In this document: positions 33,155 to 41,263 of the stretch, one piece after another
Layout of the letters: every line of letters begins with the position of its first letter
How positions within the stretch are numbered: the stretch's first letter is position 1
Source: Luteolibacter arcticus
GTDB lineage: Bacteria; Verrucomicrobiota; Verrucomicrobiia; Verrucomicrobiales; Akkermansiaceae
Direction: 5' to 3'
Assembly: GCF_025950235.1 (NCBI RefSeq)
Contig: NZ_JAPDDT010000002.1
Span: 372,001-436,000, forward strand
Length of the DNA stretch: 64,000 nucleotides
Made by a program: the position numbers and the translations under genes
The notes under the pieces: model-generated
Told to the model about the DNA's origin: nothing
What the model saw: only the letters and a program-made list of their open reading frames with translations
Databases searched by the model: none

Positions 33155-33817
33155 TCACGCACTTGCTGTGGTTTGCTTTCGCATGATCTCCTCAAGGCGC
33201 GCGATTGCGGCCGGGTGAACGTTGCCGAGCGCGAACCAGCCCTCGTGATAGCCGAGTGCCCGCACCCCGCGCCGCTGCTGGAGACTGACCATCACGAGAC
33301 CGACCACGCCACCAATCGCTCCTGCCCTTCCTTGGGCGAGAAAATCCGGGGCGATCCGATGGATCAGAAAGCCTGTCCCAATGGCGACAGCAGTTACGGT
33401 CAAAATCTCGAGAGAGAACCACCGGACTTCGTTCCGCGCGGCTTGGGTGGATCGGAAAGTATGCAAGCGCCCGCGTTTGCTCATCTTCCTACCAAGCGCG
33501 ACCAGCAGCATCACCGCGGCGACCAACCCAAGGACTTCCGGTTTTCCGACGGAGAAGCTGGTGGTCCAGACCAGGTAGCCGATGATAGCAACCAGCGGCA
33601 AGGTTCGGACCCAGGCAGGTCCCCAACCGATTGTCAGCGTTTTCCGTTCTCCAGGCTCGCCGGGAGATGCGCCCGAAAGGCACACATCCGGCAGGCTCGC
33701 CCCGTCGCGGACGTGGAGAACGCCCTCTGAGACATACCACAGGGCGGCTCGCGGCGGATCCGCCTTGGTCAAGGCGGGCGCCAGCGGGGTCGCGTAGGGA
33801 TTTTCCTCCGTGCTCAC
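33155..33817 (-). CDS. NPYA-type small membrane protein, paralogue 1
   Basis: 220 aa, a more divergent member of the same set: NPYATPLAP near the N-terminus, VSEGVLHVRDGASLPDVCLSG in place of the GAVLPEICILGG segment, four hydrophobic segments instead of two, and the shared ending HEGWFALGNVHPAAIARLEE. The extra TM pair suggests internal expansion. Its ATG overlaps the stop of the MlaD-like gene (ATGA), tying the three proteins to that operon. Confidence 0.75.
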   Translation of the reverse strand: MSTEENPYATPLAPALTKADPPRAALWYVSEGVLHVRDGASLPDVCLSGASPGEPGERKTLTIGWGPAWVRTLPLVAIIGYLVWTTSFSVGKPEVLGLVAAVMLLVALGRKMSKRGRLHTFRSTQAARNEVRWFSLEILTVTAVAIGTGFLIHRIAPDFLAQGRAGAIGGVVGLVMVSLQQRRGVRALGYHEGWFALGNVHPAAIARLEEIMRKQTTASA

Positions 33818-34818
33818 CGCCGTCTTCCCCGGAAGCGGCTCCGCGGGTCGTCTTCCGGCGTTTCCTTGTCGCGGTAGCGGAGGATGCCTTGCTGGCGGAG
33901 GTTGCGGATGAAGACCTTGGCGTCGTCCGTGACATCGCGGTCGTAGGCGAGCGTGCCTAGCAAGCCTTCTCCCTCCTGGGCGCGGTCGATCGCCTGGCCG
34001 GCCTTGTCGGCGGCACGGGAGATCGAGGCCACGGCCTTCGGCACCTCTTCCAGCGCGGGCTTCAGCTCGTCGATGCGCTTGTCGGCATTGGCGAAGGTGC
34101 CTTGGGCGCTGCTGGAGGCTTTCTCGAAAGCGGCGATGGCCTCGCGCGCCTCGGTCACGGTCGGGGCGAGTTCGGCGGATGCCTTCTCGAAGTTCGCCAG
34201 CGTGCCGTCGATGCTTTTGAGGTTCTTCTCGGAAAGGATGGAGTCGTTGATCTTGTCGAGCGTGGCGGCCAGCCGGCCGGTCACGGCCCGGATGTCGTCG
34301 ATCCCGGCGTCCACCTTCTTGAAGGCCACGCCGGCATCCTCCATCAGCTTGCGCGCGTCGCGGCTGATCGATTCGGCGTTATTCTGGATGGCATCCAGAC
34401 CCGATGGCCCGCCGCCGCGGACGACGGCACCGGATTCAAGGAAACGACCGGTGGATTCCGCCTTTGGTGGCGGGGCGATCACGATCATCTTGTCCCCGAG
34501 CAGGGTGGCGGAGGCGATCTGGATCATCGAGTTCTCCGGGATGCGGATCGCCTCGTCGATGCTCATCACGACCCGGACCTTGACGTCCGAATTCAGTTCC
34601 GGGTGCTCTTCCACCTTACCGATGCGGGCGCCGCCCATGCGGATCTCCGAGCCCTTGATGAGGCCGGAGGCATCGTCGAAGACGACCATGATCTGGTATT
34701 TCCCGTGCAGCCGGTCGCCGAAGCGGCCGAACTGGACGATCAGTCCGCCGAGCAGGGCGAGGCCGATGAACACGAACAGCCCGACCCAGAGCTCCGTCTT
34801 CTTGGAGGATTCTCCCAT
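33814..34818 (-). CDS. MlaD-like lipid-transfer (MCE) protein
   Basis: 334 aa. One N-terminal TM helix (LWVGLFVFIGLALLGGLIVQF) anchors a periplasmic MCE domain (about 40-115; VVFDDASGLIKGSEIRMGGARIGKV, LLGDKMIVI). A long helical C-terminal region follows (about 140-300), in line with MCE proteins whose helices form a lipid channel. It is part of a retrograde phospholipid transporter with an MlaF-type ATPase and an MlaE permease. The ATPase gene is nearby, but no permease gene is in the window. Confidence 0.88.
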   Translation of the reverse strand: MGESSKKTELWVGLFVFIGLALLGGLIVQFGRFGDRLHGKYQIMVVFDDASGLIKGSEIRMGGARIGKVEEHPELNSDVKVRVVMSIDEAIRIPENSMIQIASATLLGDKMIVIAPPPKAESTGRFLESGAVVRGGGPSGLDAIQNNAESISRDARKLMEDAGVAFKKVDAGIDDIRAVTGRLAATLDKINDSILSEKNLKSIDGTLANFEKASAELAPTVTEAREAIAAFEKASSSAQGTFANADKRIDELKPALEEVPKAVASISRAADKAGQAIDRAQEGEGLLGTLAYDRDVTDDAKVFIRNLRQQGILRYRDKETPEDDPRSRFRGRRR

Positions 34819-34881
34819 GTGCGGGAAGCATTCGCCCGGTCCCGCCTTTTGGAAATCAAAAATCCTCCGGCTGGATACGGG

Positions 34882-35151
34882 TCAGACCGCTTCGCCGTGG
34901 GTGTCGCGAACTGTCACGGGGGAGGGTTTCCGCGACCGTTTTTGGGGTTTGATCCAGCATTGGAGCAGCAGGCAGGTCAGCAGGAGGGTCCCACCGATCA
35001 TGCCGCAGACGATGGCGGAGGCGTCGTCATCGCGGCGCAGCACGAAATCTAGCAGGACGAATAGTGGAACCGGCAGCGCGAACGCGGCGACGAACACGCG
35101 CACCTGCCAGCGGCGGACGAACCAATTGAAGGCTTCCTGGGAAGGTTCCAT
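34882..35151 (-). CDS. Small two-TM membrane protein
   Basis: 89 aa with two hydrophobic helices (VFVAAFALPVPLFVLLDFVL and AIVCGMIGGTLLLTCLLLQCW) joined by an acidic loop (RRDDDAS), and a basic cytoplasmic tail. It sits between the MlaF-like and MlaD-like genes on the same strand. No family is recognised. It is too short to be the missing MlaE permease (usually about 250 aa). Confidence 0.6.
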   Translation of the reverse strand: MEPSQEAFNWFVRRWQVRVFVAAFALPVPLFVLLDFVLRRDDDASAIVCGMIGGTLLLTCLLLQCWIKPQKRSRKPSPVTVRDTHGEAV

Positions 35152-35199
35152 GGCTGATCCCTAGCAGGTGAAGACGGCAAAACAAGGATCGCCTGAGCC

Positions 35200-35949
35200 T
35201 CACGTGGCCCACGGTTCGCCGGAATCGCCGTCGATGAACGGCCGCAGGATGGGGTCCTCGGTGGCTTTCAGCTCCTCAGGGCTTCCCGTCCAGTGAATGC
35301 GGCCTTCCTGGATGAAGGCAACCCGGTCGGCGATGTGGAAGACGCTGCGCATGTCGTGGGTGACCACCACATTGGTCATGCCGTGGCCGGTCTGGAGGTC
35401 CTTGATCAGGTGATCGATCGAGTCCGCGGTGATCGGGTCGAGCCCGGCGTGCGGCTCATCGTAGAGCACGCAAGCCGGCCGGCCGACGACGGCGCGGGCC
35501 AGCGCAACGCGCTTGCGCATGCCGCCGGAGAGCTCGGACGGCATCTTTTTCTCCTGTCCGGGCAGGCGGACGATTTCGAGCGCTTCCGCGACCCGGTCGC
35601 GGATCCCTTTCTTCTCGCCGGCCTCCCGCAGCGAGAAGGCGACATTCTCGCCGACGGTCAGCGAGTCGAAGAGCGCGCCGCCCTGGAACATGATGCCGAC
35701 CTTCCGTCGGTAGGGCGCGAGCTGGCGTTCGGTCAGGGTGGAGATGTCCTCGCCATCGATCTCCACGGTGCCGCGCCACGGTTGCAGCAGGCCGGGCAGG
35801 TGCTTGAGCAGCACGGACTTGCCGCCGCCGGAGCCGCCGAGGATGACCAGCGTCTCGCCGCGATGCACCTCAAGGTCCACGCCGCGGAGCACGTGCTGGG
35901 AGCCGAATTTCTGCTCGAGCCCGCGAACGCGGATGAAAGGGTCGGCCAT
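35200..35949 (-). CDS. MlaF-like ABC transporter ATPase
   Basis: 249 aa. It has Walker A GGSGGGKS, a Q-loop in IMFQGGALFDSLTV, the signature LSGGMRKRVALARA, Walker B ACVLYDEP and the switch His in VVTHDM. The FQGGALFDSLTV and DEPHAGLDP phrases are typical of the MlaF/Mkl lipid-transport group rather than sugar or peptide importers. It should power phospholipid movement with the MlaD-like protein encoded 382 bp downstream. The usual MlaE gene is not adjacent. Confidence 0.88.
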   Translation of the reverse strand: MADPFIRVRGLEQKFGSQHVLRGVDLEVHRGETLVILGGSGGGKSVLLKHLPGLLQPWRGTVEIDGEDISTLTERQLAPYRRKVGIMFQGGALFDSLTVGENVAFSLREAGEKKGIRDRVAEALEIVRLPGQEKKMPSELSGGMRKRVALARAVVGRPACVLYDEPHAGLDPITADSIDHLIKDLQTGHGMTNVVVTHDMRSVFHIADRVAFIQEGRIHWTGSPEELKATEDPILRPFIDGDSGEPWAT

Positions 35950-36036
35950 CGCGACGGAGCATCGGAAATCCCGGCGGCATGTGGCAAGCGCGGCGGCCAG
36001 CGTTCCTGCGTCACGTCAGGGATGGGGCGAAGAGAA

Positions 36037-36187
36037 ACCGCGGATTACGCAGGTGGCGCGGATTTCCGCAGATTCGGAGCTTGGGCGGGAGGGCTGGATG
36101 GGGAATCGGCTTGGACCTTCCCTCATCGGAATGTGTCCCGACCGCGAGACAGCCCGGAAATCTGCGCAAATCCGCGAAAACTGCGGC
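36037..36187. repeat. Intergenic imperfect palindrome in a 333-bp gap
   Basis: The gap 35950-36282 has no gene. The left arm 36037-36074 (CCGCGGATTACGCAG...CCGCAGATT) and the right arm 36158-36187 (AATCTGCGC...CCGCGAAAACTGCGG) are imperfect reverse complements. The centre (about 80 bp) shows no further structure. It is built from the same kind of CGCGAA/GCGGAT words as the elements at 23662, 25511 and 51723. A promoter for gltX must lie nearby but is not obvious. Confidence 0.65.
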
Positions 36188-36282
36188 CGATCCAGACTCT
36201 ACTGCCAAGGTCGGCCCACTGGCACCACGGCCCCGAAACCCCCTCTCGACTACCGCGTTCCGCCGCCTAGAGTCCGCCTCCC

Positions 36283-37629
36283 ATGTCCGTCCGCACGCGC
36301 TTCGCCCCATCGCCCACCGGCTACCTCCACGTCGGCGGCGCCCGCACCGCCTTGTTCAATTACCTCTTCGCCCGCAAGCACGGCGGCACCTTCGTCCTGC
36401 GCGTGGAAGACACCGATGAAGCGCGCAATACCCAGCCCGCCCGCGACGCGATCTTCTCCGGCATGGAGTGGCTCGGCCTCGATTGGGACGAGGGCGAGGG
36501 CAAGGGCGGCGACTACGGCCCCTACAACCAGAGCGAGCGCACCGCGATCTACGACAAGTGGTTCGAGGTCCTGCGCGAGAAGGGCCGCGTCTATGAAGAG
36601 GAAGGCGCGTGGCGATTCCGCTTCGAGCGCAAGCCGATCACGATGAACGACCTCGTCTGTGGTGAGGTCACCATCGACTACCGCGACGAGTCGAACACGC
36701 CGGACATGGTCATCCGCCGCTCCAATGGCGGGTATGTCTTCCACTTCGTCAACGTGGTGGATGACCTCGAAATGAAGATCACCCACGTGATCCGCGGCGA
36801 GGACCACCTCATGAACACCCCGAAGCACTTGCAGCTTTTCGAAGCGCTCGGTGCCCCGGCCCCGCAGTACGGGCACATCCCGCTCATCCTGAATGTGGAC
36901 GGCTCGAAGATGTCGAAGAGCGACAAAGGCGCGTCTGTCGGTGATACGCCAGCCGTCGGGGATATTCCAGCGAGCCCGGGTTATGAGCGGCAGGGTTTCC
37001 TGTCATCGGCGGTGGTGAATTTCCTCGCCCTGCTCGGCTGGTCGCCGAAGAGCGATGAGGAGATCTTCACGCTCGAAGAACTCGTCACCCGCTTCTCGAT
37101 CGAAGCCGTGAACCGCGCCCCGGCCCGCTTTGATGCGGAGAAGTGCGCGTGGCTCAATCAGCAGCACCTGCTCAAGCTCTCGCCCGCCGACTTCGCCGAG
37201 GCCGCCAAGCCCTTCGTCGTCGAAGCGGGCCTGCCGATCGACGACCGCTACCCCGCCGTCGCCGCGGTGGTGCGGGAGAAGGTCCGCCTGCTTTCCGAAG
37301 TCCCGGCCGCGATCGGCTTCCTGCTTTCCGATACCTTCGACCTCGACCCCGAGGCCGTCGAAAAGGTCCGTGGCAACGCCGCCGCGAAGGACCTGCTCGC
37401 CGCGCTGGCCACGGACTTCGCCGGACTCTCTGAGTGGTCCGCGGGGGCCGCGAAGCACCGGATTGGCGAGACCGCCAAAGCTGCGGGTGCCAAGGCGGGC
37501 CAGGTTATGTTCCCGGTCCGCGTCGCCCTCAGCGGCAGGTCCGGCGGGCCTGACTTGGGTGATATTCTCGTTTTGCTCGGCCAAGAGAAGAGCGTGGCGA
37601 GGTTGCAGACGTTCGCGGGCGTGCTCTGA
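36283..37629 (+). CDS. gltX: Glutamyl-tRNA synthetase
   Basis: 448 aa, class I synthetase that charges tRNA(Glu). The HIGH motif is HVGG (16-19) within RFAPSPTGYLHVGGARTALFN (split here by position 6-26), and the KMSKS loop is K209-MSKS. The Rossmann catalytic core is followed by the helical anticodon-binding region. At 448 aa it is slightly shorter than the usual 470. Genomes with GltX only may use it for both Glu and Gln tRNAs; that cannot be judged here. It stands alone between two repeat-rich gaps. Confidence 0.95.
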   Translation: MSVRTRFAPSPTGYLHVGGARTALFNYLFARKHGGTFVLRVEDTDEARNTQPARDAIFSGMEWLGLDWDEGEGKGGDYGPYNQSERTAIYDKWFEVLREKGRVYEEEGAWRFRFERKPITMNDLVCGEVTIDYRDESNTPDMVIRRSNGGYVFHFVNVVDDLEMKITHVIRGEDHLMNTPKHLQLFEALGAPAPQYGHIPLILNVDGSKMSKSDKGASVGDTPAVGDIPASPGYERQGFLSSAVVNFLALLGWSPKSDEEIFTLEELVTRFSIEAVNRAPARFDAEKCAWLNQQHLLKLSPADFAEAAKPFVVEAGLPIDDRYPAVAAVVREKVRLLSEVPAAIGFLLSDTFDLDPEAVEKVRGNAAAKDLLAALATDFAGLSEWSAGAAKHRIGETAKAAGAKAGQVMFPVRVALSGRSGGPDLGDILVLLGQEKSVARLQTFAGVL

Positions 37630-37639
37630 TAGATCGTAG

Positions 37640-37772
37640 CTGGAGCGTCTCGCTCCAGTCCGTTGCCAGGGCGTCTCGCCCCGGCTTTCAAAAGGAGGCG
37701 AGACGCCTCCTCAACGGACTGGGCCAAGATGGCCCAGCTACGGTCTTCGTAGCGGAAGCGCTGCGCGCTTCC
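37640..37772. repeat. Array of five trinucleotide-loop hairpins
   Basis: Four consecutive perfect stems share the plan arm-TCT-arm or arm-AGA-arm: CTGGAGCG-TCT-CGCTCCAG (37640-37658), GGGCG-TCT-CGCCC (37669-37681), GGAGGCG-AGA-CGCCTCC (37694-37710) and CTGGGCCA-AGA-TGGCCCAG (37719-37737). A fifth, GGAAGCGC-TGC-GCGCTTCC, follows (37754-37772). The first four are arranged as one larger palindrome bounded by CGTAGCTGG and CCAGCTACG. It lies directly after the gltX stop and may terminate transcription. Confidence 0.8.
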
Positions 37773-37834
37773 GGCGGGGCGGGGCTTCTTTTGAAATCGC
37801 GAGTCCGATTCGATTGGCGGACCGCACTCCGCTA

Positions 37835-38437
37835 CTATTTGGAAAAAACCGCCAGCCGCCGGTCCACCGACTTTTTCGGCGCATCGTCCAGCGGCCGGCT
37901 GTGCGGATGCCGCAGGTCGGCGAGCTTCCGTGCACCGCATTGGACGAGGCAGGCCATCGCCAGCTCGTGCTCGCGATCGAAGTAGGAGGTAATCACCAGC
38001 AAGCCGCCAAGCTTCAGCCCATCCAGCGCGTTGCGGAACAGCACCTCCCACACTGTTTGGTCGTGCCAGTAGTTCTGGTGGCGGATGAAAGTGAGGTCGA
38101 AGGGCGGCAATTGCTTCATCCGGTCCGTCCGCGAGGCATCCCCGGCGCGGAAATCGAGCTGCCAGCCCGGCGGCGCATTTGGGATCCAGCGCGCCTTCGC
38201 CTCGGCGATCTCCGGCGGCCGCAGGTCGATCCCCAAGTAAAACAGCTCCGCCGCCCGAGGAGCGACCGCCCCCAGCAACACCCCCGTCTCATCCGCCCGC
38301 CCGCAGGCCAAGTTCAGCACCGCCGCCTTTTCCGGCTGCTGCCACTCGGCCGCCCGCAGTCCCAGCGCCAGCAAGTCCCCCAGCCGGCGGACATCCGCGG
38401 CGATTCCCGGAAAGCTGAATGGCACGGCAGGCGTCAC
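37835..38437 (-). CDS. SAM-dependent methyltransferase-like protein
   Basis: 200 aa with a class I methyltransferase pattern: motif I VLNLACGRADETGVLL (the acidic/Gly SAM loop, slightly altered), an acidic end of strand 2 in YLGIDLRPPE, FRAGDAS, FDLTFIRHQNYW (motif IV) and LKLGGLLVITSYFDREHE (post-motif). The target is not identifiable. It is divergent from the sugar kinase gene, with their 5' ends 165 bp apart. Confidence 0.75.
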   Translation of the reverse strand: MTPAVPFSFPGIAADVRRLGDLLALGLRAAEWQQPEKAAVLNLACGRADETGVLLGAVAPRAAELFYLGIDLRPPEIAEAKARWIPNAPPGWQLDFRAGDASRTDRMKQLPPFDLTFIRHQNYWHDQTVWEVLFRNALDGLKLGGLLVITSYFDREHELAMACLVQCGARKLADLRHPHSRPLDDAPKKSVDRRLAVFSK

Positions 38438-38602
38438 GCGCGGGGAGCAAAAGGCCGGTCGCTCCCATCGGGCAAGGCTTTCCCACGGTCCACTGGCTGC
38501 AAAACGCCATGTAATCCGCCGGTTTTACTGCTGGAATTCCAGTTTGTCTTCCCGGTGAAACGCCGTTACAACCCTCGCTTTCCGCCCCGAAACCTGCGCC
38601 AC

Positions 38603-39757
38603 ATGGTACCTAGCACGTCGCCCGTCCATCCCGTCGATCCCGCCCTGCAAGAATCGATCGCCCACATTTCGAACCAGTTCGCGATCGAGGGCGAATTCAT
38701 CGAGGGGGAGGAGATCGAAAGCGGCCACATTAATTCGACTTACCGGGCGACCTTTGAGTCCACCTCGGGCGCGCGCCAGCGCTACATCCTGCAGAGGATC
38801 AATGAGAAGGTCTTCAAAAACCCGGTCGCGGTGATGCGGAACGTCGAGTGCGTGACCCGCCACATCAACTGGAAGGTGCTGCGGGTGAAGAAGGACCTCG
38901 GCGGCCAGACGCTCAGCCTCTATCCCGGCCGCGGCGGCCGGTCGTGGGTCGTCGGGCCGAATGGGGGGATCTGGCGCTGCTACAACTCGATCGAGGGCTG
39001 CGTGACCTACGACATCATCGAAAACACCCGCCAAGCCTACCAGGCGGCGCGAGCTTTCGGGTCATTCCAGGATCTGGTGAGCGACCTGCCGGCGAGTGAG
39101 ATCGAGGAAACGATACCTGATTTCCACCACACCCGGAAGCGCTTCCAGCGGCTGATGCGGGTGGCCGATGCCGACCCGCACGGCCGCGCCGGCTCGGTGG
39201 GCCCGGAGCTGGATTTCGTGCGGCAGCGGGAGAAGGACGTGGACGTGATCATCGACCTGCTCGCCACGCATTCGATTCCCACGCGCATCACCCACAACGA
39301 CACCAAGATCAACAACGTGATGATCGACACCGACACGGACGAGGCGGTGTGCGTGATCGACCTCGACACGGTGATGCCGGGTGCCTCGCTCTACGACTTC
39401 GGCGATCTGGTCCGCACCGCCACCAGCCCGGCGGCGGAGGACGAGCGGGACCTTTCCAAGGTGGCGATGCAGATGCCGATGTTCGAGGCGCTGGTGGATG
39501 GCTACCTCGATGCGTCGGATGATTTCCTCAACGACGCCGAGATCGAGCATCTCGCCTTCAGCGGCAAGCTGATCACCTTCGAAACGGGCATGCGTTTCCT
39601 GACCGACTTCCTCGAGGGCGACGGCTACTTCAAGATCCACCGCGAAGGCCACAACCTCGATCGCTGCCGCACGCAATTCAAGCTGGTGGCCGAGATCGAG
39701 CGCCAGCAGGAGGCGATGGAGAAATTCGTGCGGAAAGTGCGGCGCGGGAAGCGGTAG
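38603..39757 (+). CDS. NahK-like sugar 1-kinase (APH-fold phosphotransferase)
   Basis: 384 aa from the ATG at 38603; a GTG at 38556 is an alternative and the open frame continues upstream without similarity. It has the aminoglycoside-phosphotransferase/choline-kinase fold, with RYILQRINEKVFKNP near the N-terminus, the catalytic loop ITHNDTKINNV and the metal-binding VIDLDTVMPG, followed by YDFGDLVRT. These phrases are characteristic of N-acetylhexosamine 1-kinase (NahK) and relatives, which phosphorylate GlcNAc/GalNAc at C1. The role is therefore inferred as amino-sugar salvage, in a lineage that degrades mucin-like or other glycans. Confidence 0.82.
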   Translation: MVPSTSPVHPVDPALQESIAHISNQFAIEGEFIEGEEIESGHINSTYRATFESTSGARQRYILQRINEKVFKNPVAVMRNVECVTRHINWKVLRVKKDLGGQTLSLYPGRGGRSWVVGPNGGIWRCYNSIEGCVTYDIIENTRQAYQAARAFGSFQDLVSDLPASEIEETIPDFHHTRKRFQRLMRVADADPHGRAGSVGPELDFVRQREKDVDVIIDLLATHSIPTRITHNDTKINNVMIDTDTDEAVCVIDLDTVMPGASLYDFGDLVRTATSPAAEDERDLSKVAMQMPMFEALVDGYLDASDDFLNDAEIEHLAFSGKLITFETGMRFLTDFLEGDGYFKIHREGHNLDRCRTQFKLVAEIERQQEAMEKFVRKVRRGKR

Positions 39758-39766
39758 CACTTCCTC

Positions 39767-40504
39767 TCAAGTGATCCGCGCCTCGAAGACGTCCGGGCTG
39801 CCGGGTCGTGCTTCGGCATCGAGCTCGAACCAACGGCTCTGCTCGCTGCGCTCGTCGTTGTAGGGCGGGGTGAAGACGTCCACCAGTTGCGTCACCTTCC
39901 GGGCGGTCAGGGTGTGGATGTTCCGTTCCTTGGCGGTGAGCGTGGAAAGGTCGTTTTTGCGCAGCACGTTCTTCGCGACGCGGCGGAGCAGGCAGTGCCC
40001 GGCTTCCAAGGTCTTTCCCTCGGGAGGTTCGACGACGTTGTAGTTCGTGGTCTCGATCTCTCCGGAGGCGCAGAGGATCATGCCGGTCATGCCTGGGTGG
40101 TCGTGAGGCTTGATGATTTGGCCGACGTCGAATTGTACGAGGCACAGGCTGAAATCCACGCGCTTTTCGAGGTAGTGGAAGTCCACGTCGCCCTGCTTGA
40201 GGCGGGTATCGAGCTGCTCCATCGCCTTCAGCATCACGGGGTCTTCCATGTGAAGCTGGCGGGCGAGCTTGCCGATGGATTCGACGTAGCTCTCCTGATT
40301 CCAGGCATCCAGGTGTTGCTTGGCGGCTTCTTTGGCGACGGCTTCGAGAAAGGCCTCCCAGTGCATACTGCCGTCGGCGGGGAGCCTGCCATCGCTGGCG
40401 TTGGCCCGGGTGGCCAGGGCGCAAAGCGATGGCATCGCCAGCATCACCCCGAGGAACCCGGGCAGGCTGAGGCTCAAGAATTCGCGGCGGTCGTAGTCGT
40501 CCAT
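39767..40504 (-). CDS. Tat-exported cupin, cysteine-dioxygenase-like
   Basis: 245 aa from the ATG at 40504. The N-terminus (DDYDRREFLSLSLPGFLGVML) carries RRxFL followed by a hydrophobic stretch, matching a Tat signal. The body resembles the thiol dioxygenase (PCO/ADO) cupins: metal-site histidines in KPHDHPGMTGMIL and a third in RNIHTLTA, plus SGEIETTNYNVVEPP. Plant cysteine oxidase and ADO oxidise N-terminal cysteine; an exported bacterial form would act on another thiol. The gene converges with the kinase (9-bp gap). Confidence 0.7.
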   Translation of the reverse strand: MDDYDRREFLSLSLPGFLGVMLAMPSLCALATRANASDGRLPADGSMHWEAFLEAVAKEAAKQHLDAWNQESYVESIGKLARQLHMEDPVMLKAMEQLDTRLKQGDVDFHYLEKRVDFSLCLVQFDVGQIIKPHDHPGMTGMILCASGEIETTNYNVVEPPEGKTLEAGHCLLRRVAKNVLRKNDLSTLTAKERNIHTLTARKVTQLVDVFTPPYNDERSEQSRWFELDAEARPGSPDVFEARIT

Positions 40505-40571
40505 GACGGTCGGTACCCTAGGAAAGCGTGGTGGCGCTTCCGCAGGCGAGCGGAAAGACACGGATTCGCGA

Positions 40572-40898
40572 TCAATGCGCCGTCGAGGTGAGCTTGAGCC
40601 CGATGATCGCCACCAGCAGCAGGCCGAGGAAAGCGGCCCGGGCTGGGGTCATGGTTTCGCCGTTGAGGAAGACCGCGGCGATGGCCGCCCCTGCGGCTCC
40701 GATGCCGACCCACACGGCATAGGCAGTGCCGATCGGCAGTTGTTTCACTGCGATCGAGAGCAGCACGAGGCTGGCGACGAGGGCGACGCCGACGAATACG
40801 GACGGCCAGAGCCGGGTGAAGCCATCGGTGGATTTGAGGCCGAGGGCCCAGCAGATTTCGAGCAGGCCGGCGAGGACGAGTAGGATCCAGGAATTCAT
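40572..40898 (-). CDS. gdx: SMR-family guanidinium exporter (Gdx/SugE)
   Basis: 108 aa, four TM helices, start ATG 40898 (a GTG at 40904 is in frame). The signature GLLEICWALGLK with E14, and GTAYAVWVGIGAAGAA, place it in the Gdx (SugE) branch of the small multidrug resistance family, which exports guanidinium in exchange for protons, rather than the EmrE drug branch. The guanidine-III riboswitch in its leader independently supports this. It works as an antiparallel dimer in the inner membrane. Confidence 0.92.
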   Translation of the reverse strand: MNSWILLVLAGLLEICWALGLKSTDGFTRLWPSVFVGVALVASLVLLSIAVKQLPIGTAYAVWVGIGAAGAAIAAVFLNGETMTPARAAFLGLLLVAIIGLKLTSTAH

Positions 40899-40920
40899 GA
40901 GCACTTGAAGCAGGGTTCAG

Positions 40921-40965
40921 GTGCGTCGTCTTTTCCTTCAACCGGGTACGGCGCGTCTCGTCCGG
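40921..40965 (-). promoter_or_regulatory. Guanidine-III (mini-ykkC-like) riboswitch
   Basis: Read on the minus strand, this 45-nt segment contains the guanidine-III core elements in order: CCGGACGAG, GCGCCGTACCCGG and AAAAGACGACGCAC. The CCGG segments form P1, and GCGCCGT pairs with ACGACGC as the pseudoknot with one C-A mismatch. It ends 22 nt before the gdx ATG, as expected for control of translation initiation. Class recognition is from memory of the Thermobifida example; the context (a guanidinium exporter) agrees. The remaining upstream sequence (40966-41263) shows no gene. Confidence 0.85.
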
Positions 40966-41263
40966 GCGGCGGGACCAAAGCCCCGCGGCAGCCCTTGGTC
41001 AAGCGGAGAAGAACCCGGGCGCGTACGGTGTACTACGGCGCCTTCCCGCGCAAGATGCATGCGGTCCAAGGGCACGATGCAGCCTGGCAGCAAGAGCCCG
41101 CCGTGCAAATCCTAGGGAAAACAGGGTCCGCGCAACTGAACGCCGTGGCACAGGTCTTGTTAAGACGCGCGGCAACATGATGATCTCTCGCTTCGCCTCA
41201 CTGTTCTCTCTCTTCAAGCGCCGGCAGCGTTTGGCTCCTCCCCGCCGCTTCCGCCGCGTGCGG

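Noticed and set aside
37640-37772. CRISPR array
   Set aside because: Spaced palindromes are present, but there is no constant direct repeat with unique spacers of fixed length and no cas gene.
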